Made by a program: the position numbers and the translations under genes. The notes below the pieces were generated by a model. The model ran no database searches. It was not told the origin of the DNA and saw only the letters and a list, made by a program, of their open reading frames with translations. A stretch of 54,625 nt of DNA. It comes from Candidatus Magasanikiibacteriota bacterium. GTDB taxonomy: Bacteria > Patescibacteriota > Patescibacteriia > Magasanikbacterales > UBA922. This document shows, piece by piece, positions 1 through 7,590 of the stretch; position 1 is the stretch's first letter; every line of letters begins with the position of its first letter. The DNA is taken from contig PBBY01000004.1 in NCBI GenBank assembly GCA_002716765.1, positions 1 through 54,625 of the forward strand, in the 5' to 3' direction.

Positions 1-696
1 AGCCTTCGAGACGAGTCCTTCTGCGACGGCGACTCCAGCTTCGTATTGCTCCACCTTGGCCTCGAGCGAGCTCTTGGCCTCGGCGTCACCTTGCGTGGCG
101 GCCACGAACTGGCTAAACAGACCTCCCTTGGCGTTCTCGGCGATCTCCGGACGCTTGGGGTTGTAGGGCGGCAATGTGGCCATTCCCTTCACCAGCAGCA
201 TCGCGAAGTTCGACAGACGCTCGGGGGTTTGTTCTGAGCGAGGCCCATCGAGGATGACTGCATCAGAGTCGAGCTCGGGGTAGGTGATATCTAGTGCTTT
301 CATTACTCCAAGGAGTCCGTCAGGGTCTGGATCCGCAACAATAGCATCGACACCAGTAAACTCGCCAGCACTCATGAGAAGTGAGCAGGCTGGGTTTTCG
401 TCGCGGGTGCTGATGATGGCGTCATCTGCCAGATTACGCACGAGCTCTGCCGCTTCCTTGATTGCTTCCTCGCGAGGGTTCTGTGGATCAAGGACATTGT
501 GGTGATCGCGAACGATACACTCGACGCATTTGGCCTGCAGCTCGGTGATGCAATTGGCGAGATGCTCGGTGGATGGGGTGTCAACAAATAGCACTTTTTG
601 AGCGTTCGTCATGGCTTCAACCACTGATGTCACTGATTCTGTTGAGAAAAATTTGGTCATTAAGACCGGAATGTTTTTGATGATTAACTTAATCAT
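1..696 (-). CDS. Partial protein with DHH-phosphoesterase-like motifs in unusual order
   Basis: The frame is open from ATG at 696 to the left edge (232 codons, C-terminus outside the window), so the ORF track missed it. AAGGAG seven bases before the ATG fixes the start. A VDTPS segment (D39) is followed by a strand ending in RDHH (64-66), like motifs II and III of DHH/DHHA1 phosphoesterases. A motif-I-like ADPDPDGLLG comes after it (about 121-130), whereas in known DHH enzymes motif I comes first. The function could be a phosphodiesterase or nuclease, but this is inference and the motif matches may be fortuitous. The gene is visibly more GC-rich than its neighbours, with many GCC, GAG and CTC codons, which suggests transfer. 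It is transcribed from the promoter at 1031-1059 through a roughly 330-nt structured leader. Confidence 0.6.
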   Translation of the reverse strand, partial: MIKLIIKNIPVLMTKFFSTESVTSVVEAMTNAQKVLFVDTPSTEHLANCITELQAKCVECIVRDHHNVLDPQNPREEAIKEAAELVRNLADDAIISTRDENPACSLLMSAGEFTGVDAIVADPDPDGLLGVMKALDITYPELDSDAVILDGPRSEQTPERLSNFAMLLVKGMATLPPYNPKRPEIAENAKGGLFSQFVAATQGDAEAKSSLEAKVEQYEAGVAVAEGLVSKA

Positions 697-1023
697 TGTT
701 TGTCTCCTTAAAGAGATGTCTGTGACCACACAACGTGACCGAAAAAAGTTAAACAACCCAACATGGACTGCCTAACGATGTAGATATAGTATGTTGCTAT
801 ACCCACATCGTTAGACAGTACTAAACCCTCTTAATCTTCATTATTTTCTTAATGTCTTTTTTTCTTTGTAATAAACACTTGTGGAAATCTCCACACAACA
901 GATGAGTACTGATCTGGGTGATACTTAGAGTTTAGCCCTTCTGGTACTAAGCATCTGTTGTGTAGTGACTTCTTTGTAAAGTGCCAACCTTTCGGGTTTT
1001 TCTCTTTGCCTTTTCTTAGGTTA
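697..1023 (-). promoter_or_regulatory. Long structured 5' leader of the DHH-like gene
   Basis: This 588-base gene-free stretch (697-1284) holds a leader on the minus strand and regulator control sites on the plus strand. The leader has a 12-bp hairpin (893-904 with 952-963) and a second stem, 772-781 with 805-814, extendable by an ACTG/CAGT pairing and with an inner 5-bp stem. A copy of CCACACAAC at 726-734, close to the ribosome binding site, repeats the sequence at 891-899, so the upstream arm of the first hairpin could pair with either. That gives two mutually exclusive folds, which is typical of cis-regulatory RNA. I do not recognise a known riboswitch class. Confidence 0.5.
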
Positions 1024-1030
1024 ACGGCAT

Positions 1031-1059
1031 ATTGTACCACAAATATCTTAAAATGTCAA
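1031..1059 (-). promoter_or_regulatory. Sigma70-type promoter of the DHH-like gene leader
   Basis: On the minus strand TTGACA (1054-1059) is separated by 17 bases from TACAAT (1031-1036). Transcription would start near 1024. Confidence 0.75.
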
Positions 1060-1155
1060 GACTTTGGTTACAATAATTTTAATAAAACTTAAAAAAAGGC
1101 TAAAATAAGCCAAAAAAGAAGTATATATATTGTGCAAAAAAGTGTAAATATAGTA

Positions 1156-1184
1156 TTGACAAAAAAAGAATAGTGTGGTATACT
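1156..1184 (+). promoter_or_regulatory. Sigma70-type promoter of the TrmB-like regulator
   Basis: TTGACA (1156-1161), a 17-base spacer and TATACT (1179-1184) lie about 100 bases upstream of the regulator ATG at 1285. Confidence 0.8.
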
Positions 1185-1190
1185 ATTCTT
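1166..1190. promoter_or_regulatory. Palindrome over the -10 box, likely operator
   Basis: AAGAATAGT (1166-1174) and ACTATTCTT (1182-1190) form a 9-bp inverted repeat with a 7-base centre covering the -10 box. A weaker palindrome, GACAA-AAAA-TTGTC, sits at 1197-1210. The position suggests autorepression by the adjacent HTH regulator; this is inference. Confidence 0.5.
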
Positions 1191-1284
1191 AAATAAGACA
1201 AAAAATTGTCAAAGTGCACCGAATTTTAGCATGCCTATTACATAAAAAAAATTTACTTTATTTGCTAAATTTAGCCAAAAATAT

Positions 1285-2064
1285 ATGGAAAACATCATCA
1301 GCCAACCTATTACCGAGACGCTTGTGGAGCTTGGATTAAGTGAAAATGATGCAATGTTGTATCAGATTTTGCTTAAATACCCAGAAGCAACTATTGTGCA
1401 ATTACAACAAAAAAGCCCGTTTAAACGGACAATGCTGTATTATATATTGGAAAGTTTGCAGGATGTGGATTTGGTATACACCAAAAAGCGTGGAAAAAAA
1501 ACGGTGTATATTGCAGAATCACCAGCAAAGCTTGATCAGTTTATGCGAGATAGGGAAAAAGATTTGCGCAAACAAAAAGATATGCTTGCAGAAGTTATGA
1601 AGCAAATGCATGGTACGTATATGTTGGCGCATAATAAACCCGGAGTGCGGTTTTTTGAGGGACCAGAAGGGTTTGAAGAGGCATTGCGTGATACATTGAC
1701 CACAAAAGAGACACTTCGAACAATTGTGGATTTCTCTTCTATTCGTTATGTGGAAGAAATTAATGCGCGGTATGTAAAACAAAGACGAGCACTTGGTATT
1801 GAAAAAAAGATTCTCGTGCCACATGCACCAGAAAATATTGCTTTTGGGAAAAAGCTTGGGAGTGCACTTACAGATACAAAGTATTTTCCAAAAGGGTTAA
1901 ATCCTTTTGGCACAGGAATGCAAATATATGATAATAAGATTTCGTATTTTACCCTAAGAAAAGAGTTTATTATTGCTATTATTATAGAAGATAAACACAT
2001 TTACGAAATGCATAAAAACATATATGATTATTTTTGGGAACATAATTCGGTATCTTTGGCGTAA
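1285..2064 (+). CDS. TrmB-family transcriptional regulator
   Basis: A 259-residue DNA-binding protein. Residues about 8-75 read as a winged helix (VELGLSENDAMLYQILL, then a recognition helix around FKRTMLYYILESL, then a basic wing KKRGKKTVYIAE). A charged helical linker (about 80-105, DREKDLRKQKDMLAEVMKQ) would dimerise, and the C-terminal half is the TrmB-like effector/regulator domain. It lacks the full sugar-binding extension of archaeal TrmB and matches the short version common in Patescibacteria. The gene has a consensus promoter with a palindrome over the -10 box, so autoregulation is likely. It ends five bases before the convergent 770-residue gene with no terminator between them. Its ligand and targets cannot be read from sequence. 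Confidence 0.8.
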   Translation: MENIISQPITETLVELGLSENDAMLYQILLKYPEATIVQLQQKSPFKRTMLYYILESLQDVDLVYTKKRGKKTVYIAESPAKLDQFMRDREKDLRKQKDMLAEVMKQMHGTYMLAHNKPGVRFFEGPEGFEEALRDTLTTKETLRTIVDFSSIRYVEEINARYVKQRRALGIEKKILVPHAPENIAFGKKLGSALTDTKYFPKGLNPFGTGMQIYDNKISYFTLRKEFIIAIIIEDKHIYEMHKNIYDYFWEHNSVSLA

Positions 2065-2069
2065 AGATG

Positions 2070-4382
2070 TTATATGTTATCTAATTTTTCGCAAACATAA
2101 TACCGTGCATCAGCTTGTTCTGGATCAATAAAATAGCGCGTTACATGATAACCATTTTTTGTGTGATCATCAATTGTATCAACCATTTGATTATGTTGGT
2201 CTTTGCTAAAATGCTCAATAATAACAGCATTCGCAGCTTCTTTTGATTGTCTTTCTTTATGTAAACGAATAATGTCGGATTGTGCTATTTTTTTTGTAGT
2301 ATATGTTTTATTTTGTTGCACATCGAGTGAAATGCAAAAAAATGGTGTGTCTGATTCAAGAAAATTTGGTATTATTCCAGTAATAACAAAACCGTTTTCT
2401 TCGACATAATGTGTACCCGCTGTAAGTTCTGGCATAACGGTTGCTTCTAGTCGGGCTGTTTTACTTGCTTCTATTAAAATATTGCGGAGTACGGTTTCTC
2501 CAATAGCTGAGCCACGCATATTGTGGGCAATGTTCAAAGAACCAGCTTTTTTGTATGCTCCTCGCTCATCTTGCGCATCTTCAAAAGATACAAAACCAAT
2601 AATCTGCTGGTCTTTTCTTAGGATATAAAAATCTACGCCAGATTGTTTTTTTAGATGTGCTTCAAATGCTTCTAGGACTTTTTCTCCGGTTTTACCTTTT
2701 GAATCCCAGTTTTTTGTTGCTATGGTGCGCATAGTTTCTTTTGTACTTTCTTGTAATGTTTCGACGGCAGTTCTTTGGTACTCCATGCCGTGCAAATCTT
2801 GTATATGTGCTTCTGGGTTATTTTTAAGATAACCAATACATACACTTTTAAATACTTCTAAGTTTGTTTGCATGTCTTTTAAGGCTGTAATAATTGGAGT
2901 GGTGTCTATTTGGTTTGATGCGGTGGTTTGTTGTATTGTTTCAGAAAGTAGGTGTTGTGCACGGTGTAATAAAGCGTGTGATATTTTTTCTGTGTCTACA
3001 TGCTCTGTTTCGTGTGCAGTAAAGTATTGGCGCATAATACTCTGTTCTACATCTTGAGCTGCTTGAATTAATGCGCTATATGTGTGAAATAGTGTTTGTG
3101 CTTCGGTTTCTGGTAGCACTTCTCCGAGTGACACAATTTCTTTTCTAAATGTATCACCAAATTCTGCAGAAAAAAATGTTCTTGCGCCTTCTATGCCAAA
3201 TTTTTTTGTAAATTCCTGCACTTTTTTTTCTTGGTCTAAAGTATAACCTTTTAATGATTCTACAAACCAGATTTGTTCTCGTGTGGTCATTTCTCGTATA
3301 TTAAATCCAAAATCTTTCTCAATACCATCTAAAAGAGTTATATCGAGTAACATAATATAGTCTTTTTGGGCTTGCTCTTTTCGTTCTTTTTCCTTTTGAC
3401 CCATTTTTTTTGTTGGAGAAAGGCTGGGTAGTTCTGCGGGGTGAATAATATCATTAGTTGTAAGCGCTCTTTCATTGTTTTTTGTTGGAAGTAATCCAAG
3501 TAAAACACCGTTTAAGTTGTATGCACCGGTGTATTCAGAGGATACTGCCAGAAACCTGACTCGGCCAAAAAACTGTTCCTGGAGTTCATGAATTTCATAA
3601 TCATCTAAAAGTTCGTCCTTAAGGTCGTAGGCAGTTGGTTTACCCTTTTGGGCTACCAGAGATTCTGACTTTCTTTTAAGTAATGCATTTTGTGTTTCTA
3701 CGCTAAATATTTTAAGAGTGGTCATCATTTCTTCGTTGAAATCCGCTGAATAGCTGTCACGCATACGTGTTAGAAGTGCAATAATTTCAAGAAATTGAAT
3801 CTCTTCTTCTATTGTTTTTTTCCCAAGTTCTTGTATTTTTTCTTTAAAATAGCGTCTCAAGCCAAAAGTCCCTAAATAGTTTAAGCCGCTTAACAGTGTT
3901 ATTTTTGTATGTTGATCTGTTTTTGGGTGGTTTATAAGCTTTGCCGCAGTTTTAAGAAGGCTTTCTGCGCTTATTATTGGTTGTTGGTAAATGCGATTAA
4001 GTAGTTCTCGGACTATGTTTGGGTGGGTTTCGTAAAAATCTGGAAGTGCTTCTGTAAAAGTGTCAATAAAATCCCGATCAGAGTGTTTAGTTTCTGGCAT
4101 GTAAAGTTCTCCAAAATTCCACGCCAAAAGGCTAATATTTTTTTCTTCTGGATCAAGTTGAGAAAAATACTCAGCAACAAGCATCTTTTGTTCAGCTAAA
4201 GAGAGTTTGTTTATGTCTCCACTATGTCTCATATCCTTAATTATTTTCTCTTTTTCTTCTTTTGTTGCTGCTGACGCTAAAAGCTCCCATTGCGGTGTAT
4301 GGACTTCTTCTTGTTCTACTTCTAATTCCGATGGATCTTCTAAGATTGACTCAAGTTGATGTGTTGTAAATTCTTCCGACAT
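2070..4382 (-). CDS. Large helical protein with C-terminal GNAT-like domain
   Basis: A 770-residue protein with no signal peptide. Most of it (about 1-560) is charged and predicted helical, and I do not recognise it. Around residues 590-700 there is a GNAT acetyltransferase-like stretch: a strand with FYILRKDQQIIGFVSFEDA, then MRGSAIGETVLRNILIEA, which resembles the acetyl-CoA pyrophosphate-binding loop (R-x-x-G-x-G/A), then a YVEENGFVITGII end strand. It may be a cytosolic acetyltransferase with a long partner-binding region; the substrate is unknown. There is no Shine-Dalgarno before the ATG. It follows rmuC on the same strand with a 21-base gap and converges tightly with the TrmB-like gene. 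Genus-restricted orphans of this size are common in this phylum. Confidence 0.65.
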   Translation of the reverse strand: MSEEFTTHQLESILEDPSELEVEQEEVHTPQWELLASAATKEEKEKIIKDMRHSGDINKLSLAEQKMLVAEYFSQLDPEEKNISLLAWNFGELYMPETKHSDRDFIDTFTEALPDFYETHPNIVRELLNRIYQQPIISAESLLKTAAKLINHPKTDQHTKITLLSGLNYLGTFGLRRYFKEKIQELGKKTIEEEIQFLEIIALLTRMRDSYSADFNEEMMTTLKIFSVETQNALLKRKSESLVAQKGKPTAYDLKDELLDDYEIHELQEQFFGRVRFLAVSSEYTGAYNLNGVLLGLLPTKNNERALTTNDIIHPAELPSLSPTKKMGQKEKERKEQAQKDYIMLLDITLLDGIEKDFGFNIREMTTREQIWFVESLKGYTLDQEKKVQEFTKKFGIEGARTFFSAEFGDTFRKEIVSLGEVLPETEAQTLFHTYSALIQAAQDVEQSIMRQYFTAHETEHVDTEKISHALLHRAQHLLSETIQQTTASNQIDTTPIITALKDMQTNLEVFKSVCIGYLKNNPEAHIQDLHGMEYQRTAVETLQESTKETMRTIATKNWDSKGKTGEKVLEAFEAHLKKQSGVDFYILRKDQQIIGFVSFEDAQDERGAYKKAGSLNIAHNMRGSAIGETVLRNILIEASKTARLEATVMPELTAGTHYVEENGFVITGIIPNFLESDTPFFCISLDVQQNKTYTTKKIAQSDIIRLHKERQSKEAANAVIIEHFSKDQHNQMVDTIDDHTKNGYHVTRYFIDPEQADARYYVCEKLDNI

Positions 4383-4403
4383 AAAAGAATGGTTGTGTGT
4401 TGT

Positions 4404-5546
4404 TTACCTTTCCGTTTTTATTGGCCCGTCTATTGCTTCCACTTCTATTTGTCTTTCGCCTTTTGTGATTCGTACCACGTCTTTGTCTATTTTTCCAAGC
4501 TCTTTGTATGCAGCATTGTAATGATTGGTGGTGGTTTGCATACTGTTACCTAACTTTTGCATATACGCTTCGTATGCTTTTATGTGCTTTTGTAACAGTT
4601 CTACATTTTTTCGAATACTTTTGGCACTCTCTTCTATTTTTAATGCGCGCAGGCCTTGTAAAACAGTTTGTAAATAGGCGGCAAATGTTGTTGGCGACAC
4701 AATGATCACTTTCTTTTCTTTAAACGCGTATTCGATTAAATTTCGCGTATTTACTTTTACTGCACCAACTTCGTTTACGAGTAAATCATAATAAATAGCT
4801 TCGGCTGGAATAAACATAAAGGCAAAATCCATCGTGCCTGATTGTGTTTTTATATATTTCGACGTTTCGTCAATGCGTTTTTTTAAATCATTTTTAAATG
4901 CTTTTTCCAGCTCTGCACGCCGCTGTTTGTTTTCTTCGTCAACAAGTTTATTGTAATTTTCTAAAGGAAACTTTGCATCAACCGGAATAATGCCATCTTT
5001 GGTAAACACTGCTGCGTCAACCGTGTCTCCATCTTCAAATTCGTATTGCAAAGCAAAAGCACCGGGTGGTAATATGTTTTCCAAAACAAGTTGTAATCCT
5101 GCCTCACCTAAATTTCCACGTTGTTTTTGACTTGTAAGTACTTTTTCCAAATTTGTTAGTTGTGCAGAAAATCCAATTACTTGTTGATTAGTTTTATCTA
5201 AACTAGTAAGTTTTTCGGTAATTTCTCCTATCATTTTTGCGCTTTGGCCAGAAATGCCTTGAATGAGTCTGGTGTTTTGTGAAAATTGCTCTTGGAGTGT
5301 GTTGTGTAGATGTTGCTGTGAAGTACTCATGGCTTTTGTTGACTCTGCAATTTTTTGATCAAGTGTTTTGGTAAGGTCTTGCACACTTCGTGCTTGTTCT
5401 TGGATTTGATTTTGGATCATAATAAACAGGTTGTCGTCACCTTCTTTTGGTTTTTGTAAGTCAGTAAGTTTTTGTTGCATTGAAAAGATGAAATACAGTG
5501 TAATAAGTAGTATGACAAGAAGTACAAAAATAAGCATGATTTCCAT
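4404..5546 (-). CDS. rmuC: RmuC-family DNA recombination protein
   Basis: 380 residues, typical for RmuC. An N-terminal membrane anchor (about 4-22, IFVLLVILLITLYFIF) is followed by a coiled coil (about 25-140) and the RmuC nuclease-like core: RGNLGEAGLQLVLENILPP, then DGDTVDAAVFTKDGIIPVDAKFPL, which carries the D...E/D-x-K arrangement of restriction-endonuclease folds, then FMFIPAEAIYYDLL. The family limits inversions between short inverted repeats and is thought to cleave recombination intermediates; the biochemistry is poorly known. An extended -10 promoter lies about 40 bases upstream. The stop lies 21 bases before the 770-residue gene, so the two probably share a transcript. Confidence 0.9.
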   Translation of the reverse strand: MEIMLIFVLLVILLITLYFIFSMQQKLTDLQKPKEGDDNLFIMIQNQIQEQARSVQDLTKTLDQKIAESTKAMSTSQQHLHNTLQEQFSQNTRLIQGISGQSAKMIGEITEKLTSLDKTNQQVIGFSAQLTNLEKVLTSQKQRGNLGEAGLQLVLENILPPGAFALQYEFEDGDTVDAAVFTKDGIIPVDAKFPLENYNKLVDEENKQRRAELEKAFKNDLKKRIDETSKYIKTQSGTMDFAFMFIPAEAIYYDLLVNEVGAVKVNTRNLIEYAFKEKKVIIVSPTTFAAYLQTVLQGLRALKIEESAKSIRKNVELLQKHIKAYEAYMQKLGNSMQTTTNHYNAAYKELGKIDKDVVRITKGERQIEVEAIDGPIKTER

Positions 5547-5587
5547 AACACGTTTTTAGTATATTAAATGTTGTAAATAGTTGTACT

Positions 5588-5596
5588 AGTATAGCA
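5588..5596 (-). promoter_or_regulatory. Extended -10 promoter element upstream of rmuC
   Basis: The minus strand reads TGCTATACT, a TGn-extended -10 with no clear -35. It lies about 40 bases before the rmuC ATG. Confidence 0.5.
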
Positions 5597-5637
5597 TGGT
5601 TTTAGAGATTTGCATCTGCATTGGTTTTTTGCTCTTA

Positions 5638-5666
5638 TTTCTCACATCCCGTTCGAAATGACAGTA
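5638..5666. repeat. Short dispersed repeat, copy 1
   Basis: A 29-base segment around ACATCCCGTTCGAAATGAC matches 6801-6829 at 26 of 29 positions in the same orientation. The two copies bracket the orphan gene 5776-6390 and tRNA-Arg. Confidence 0.6.
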
Positions 5667-5671
5667 TAAAA

Positions 5672-5701
5672 CAAAAAAGACTACCTGTAATAGATAGTCT
5701 T
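5672..5701 (-). terminator. Rho-independent terminator of the 204-residue orphan gene
   Basis: Read on the minus strand, arms AAGACTA and TAGTCTT enclose a short loop and are followed by TTTTTTG, about 75 bases after the stop of the upstream gene. Confidence 0.7.
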
Positions 5702-5775
5702 GCACTTCTTCACAAAATAATCATTTTATAACCTAAAATAGGTGTTGTTTTGGAAGAATCTTAGCTGATCGACTC

Positions 5776-6390
5776 TTAATTGTCCCCGTTTTTGATCTCA
5801 TTCAGGAGCCAATTGACTGCCGGAAGAAGGGTATACTCGTCTAATTTCTGCACCTCAGGGTGCAGCGATGAGTACAGGGGAAAATCTTCACGTGCGTTTG
5901 GTCCATAAGGTCTGGAACCAACGCGAACTTCCCCTGCTTGGAAAGACACATGATTCAGTCTCATAAGCATGTCGACACTCTCAAAATCTTTTCCACTGAT
6001 AATCCCTTGCAGAAGATTTACCAGGTCGTCCTTAGTGGCGGCGTTCCCAAGAAGGAAGTCGCCAATTCCATAACACAAGACGAGTAACGGTACTAAATTC
6101 TTCCCCTGTGTCTCACTATCCAACTCCTCAAACGGAAGGTAAAGTGGATGGTAGACGTCATCACTTGGGTTGGCATCCAACAAAATGCCAAGGTCTGCCT
6201 TCTCTTTTACTGACAAATCGCCGACTTTTATTCTACTGGGTCCATAGCCTTGGAAGGGGTTATTGGGGTCCTTGAGACCCTCCTCCTTTGCTGTAAGCCA
6301 CCCTTGGTGGGCAAGCTCCGCTGGCTCCTCCAGTTTCTTTGTTGTCAGTATACCGTCTAAAAATTCATGTACGCTAAACTTTTTGCTCAT
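5776..6390 (-). CDS. Orphan cytosolic protein, 204 residues
   Basis: I do not recognise the family. There is no signal peptide or membrane segment. The protein is mixed alpha/beta, acidic, with a central hydrophobic helix (about 102-114, NLVPLLVLCYGIGDFLLG) and a Gly/Pro-rich segment (VGSRPYGPNAREDFPLYSS). The start is secure: AAGGAG eight bases before ATG, a contrast with most genes here. It has its own promoter, a 200-base leader with alternative hairpins, and its own terminator, so it is a monocistronic regulated gene. It is somewhat GC-richer than its neighbours and lies between two copies of a 29-base repeat beside a tRNA gene, so horizontal gain is possible. Confidence 0.7.
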   Translation of the reverse strand: MSKKFSVHEFLDGILTTKKLEEPAELAHQGWLTAKEEGLKDPNNPFQGYGPSRIKVGDLSVKEKADLGILLDANPSDDVYHPLYLPFEELDSETQGKNLVPLLVLCYGIGDFLLGNAATKDDLVNLLQGIISGKDFESVDMLMRLNHVSFQAGEVRVGSRPYGPNAREDFPLYSSLHPEVQKLDEYTLLPAVNWLLNEIKNGDN

Positions 6391-6475
6391 AATAACTACT
6401 CCTTAAAGTATTGAGCGGCTGGTAGTGTTATTGTACAAATATATGCACATGTTCTAGCTACTCGAAATAGAACTA

Positions 6476-6546
6476 ACACTGTATAAAAAATAACAATGAT
6501 GAGTAGCATGATATATACAATATCTTGTATACAGTGTGCTGCTCAT
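6476..6546 (-). promoter_or_regulatory. Switch-like leader hairpins of the orphan gene
   Basis: Fold A pairs 6499-6508 with 6537-6546 (10 bp, one G-U) around an inner 7-bp stem (6514-6520 with 6525-6531), with six U residues about ten bases downstream in the RNA. Fold B pairs ACACTGTATA (minus strand, 6537-6528) with TATACAGTGT (6485-6476). The two folds share bases and cannot coexist. This looks like an attenuator or riboswitch of unknown class. Confidence 0.45.
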
Positions 6547-6602
6547 TAACAATCGATCTAATCTTCGTTATGATTAATGTTATTTCTTTGTCATGAGACT
6601 AC

Positions 6603-6631
6603 ACCTTATCACACTTTAAATTATTCGTCAA
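6603..6631 (-). promoter_or_regulatory. Promoter of the orphan gene leader
   Basis: Minus strand TTGACG (6626-6631), 17 bases, TAAGGT (6603-6608) preceded by TGA. A TTGACA-17-TAAGGT arrangement also occurs at 54481-54509, which supports this weak -10. Confidence 0.5.
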
Positions 6632-6648
6632 GTGTTTCACGCACCTAC

Positions 6649-6676
6649 TTGTATAAAACCCTACTTATGGTACAAT
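6649..6676 (+). promoter_or_regulatory. Promoter of tRNA-Arg
   Basis: TTGTAT (6649-6654), 16 bases, TACAAT (6671-6676), ending 12 bases before the mature tRNA. Confidence 0.5.
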
Positions 6677-6688
6677 ATGGCAGTAAAT

Positions 6689-6760
6689 GTCCCTGTAGTT
6701 TAATGGATAGAACACTCCCCTCCTAAGGGAGAAATCCACGTTCGATTCGTGGTGGGGACA
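6689..6760 (+). tRNA. tRNA-Arg, anticodon CCT
   Basis: A complete cloverleaf: acceptor GTCCCTG with TGGGGAC (two wobble pairs near the base), anticodon stem CTCCC/GGGAG with loop CTCCTAA giving anticodon CCT (codon AGG), and a T arm with loop TTCGATT. The discriminator is A. The CCA end is not encoded (the next bases are CAA), unlike the tRNA-His in this window. Confidence 0.93.
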
Positions 6761-6800
6761 CAAATAGTTCAATGTATAAAGCTTTTGCTTTTATTATAGA

Positions 6801-6829
6801 TTTCTTACATCCAGTTCGAAATGACTGTA
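6801..6829. repeat. Short dispersed repeat, copy 2
   Basis: The second copy of the 29-base element at 5638-5666, in the same orientation, just downstream of tRNA-Arg and upstream of the putative origin. Confidence 0.6.
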
Positions 6830-6897
6830 ACGCTATTCATTGAAATTTTCTTAGTCTATTCTTCTATTTGTATAGACTAGTATATACAAATATAAAC

Positions 6898-6906
6898 TGT
6901 GGATAA
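6898..6906 (-). promoter_or_regulatory. DnaA box 1
   Basis: Exact TTATCCACA on the minus strand, five bases before iteron 1. Confidence 0.7.
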
Positions 6907-6911
6907 TTTCT

Positions 6912-7164
6912 ATTTGAGTAGTCTAATCTAGACAAATAAATATGCAAATCATATATTTGAGTAGTCTAATCTAGACATTTATAAATAAAGTTTTTTTACT
7001 ATTTTTATTTACTTTTTTAAAAAAATACAAAATACACGAATATTTTCTTTATTTGAGTATTCTATTCTAGACAAATAGGATTTTGTAAAAAATCTTTTTG
7101 AGTAGTCTACTCTAGACAAAAAACTGTGGATAATCTCTATTTGAGTATTCTAATCTAGACAAAT
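6912..7164. repeat. Five 26-bp inverted-repeat iterons
   Basis: Copies lie at 6912-6937, 6955-6980, 7051-7076, 7096-7121 and 7139-7164. The consensus begins ATTTGAGTA and ends TCTAGACAAAT. Inside, GTCTA-ATC-TAGAC is an inverted repeat, and ATTTG/CAAAT form outer arms. Start-to-start distances of 43, 96, 45 and 43 bases are near whole helical turns, as expected for cooperative protein binding on one DNA face. A diverged palindrome (ATTTGTATA...TATACAAAT) lies just upstream at about 6866-6891. Confidence 0.85.
7125..7133 (-). promoter_or_regulatory. DnaA box 2
   Basis: Exact TTATCCACA on the minus strand, again exactly five bases before an iteron (copy 5). The composite box plus iteron is nearly identical to that at 6897-6937. 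Confidence 0.7.
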
Positions 7165-7241
7165 AAAAGATTTTTGCCTTTTTTCATGTTTTTCGAAGAA
7201 TTGTTGTATTTGTATTGATTGTTTAATTAAAGAAAGTCTAA

Positions 7242-7257
7242 TGTTTCATGTGAAAGT
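7242..7257. other. parS-like site A
   Basis: TGTTTCATGTGAAAGT matches the parS consensus TGTTTCACGTGAAACA at 13 of 16 positions. Confidence 0.45.
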
Positions 7258-7424
7258 ATAACAGCTGTAGAACATCAGAATTTAGGCGATGTTTCATTAA
7301 CAATATGTGAACTCGACTGTTTTTATGTCTACTCTCCGCTGTGGCGGGAATGTGAAGAAACTGTAATAGTGTGGATTAAATATAGAATTTACACAAGATC
7401 CTCGGTAGATTCCGAATAAGAAGC

Positions 7425-7440
7425 TGTTTCCGGTGAAACA
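7425..7440. other. parS-like site B
   Basis: TGTTTCCGGTGAAACA, 14 of 16 matches to parS, identical to site C. Confidence 0.6.
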
Positions 7441-7500
7441 CTCTACCATAACCAGGTCCGTTGATTGTTAATTGAATTAATGAATAAACAATAAAAAACT

Positions 7501-7516
7501 TGTTTCCGGTGAAACA
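7501..7516. other. parS-like site C
   Basis: TGTTTCCGGTGAAACA, an exact copy of site B. The flanking bases differ, so the 16-mer itself appears to be conserved. Confidence 0.6.
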
Positions 7517-7590
7517 GTAGTTTTTGTCTTGGAAACTATATAAAAGGTCAATTTAAAAATAGTGAGAGCTCAAAACAATTTTTTTATATG

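Noticed and set aside
46-505. Plus-strand ORFs at the left edge
   Set aside because: They are shadows of the open minus-strand DHH-like frame, which has the RBS and promoter.
849-1040. 63-residue ORF on the minus strand
   Set aside because: Its ATG lies upstream of the expected transcript start, overlapping the -10 region of the promoter at 1031-1059, and it spans the leader hairpin.
6912-7164. CRISPR array
   Set aside because: The repeats are 26 bp with gaps of 17, 70, 19 and 17 bases; gaps are AT-rich, contain DnaA boxes, and no cas genes are near. The phasing and dyad fit iterons.
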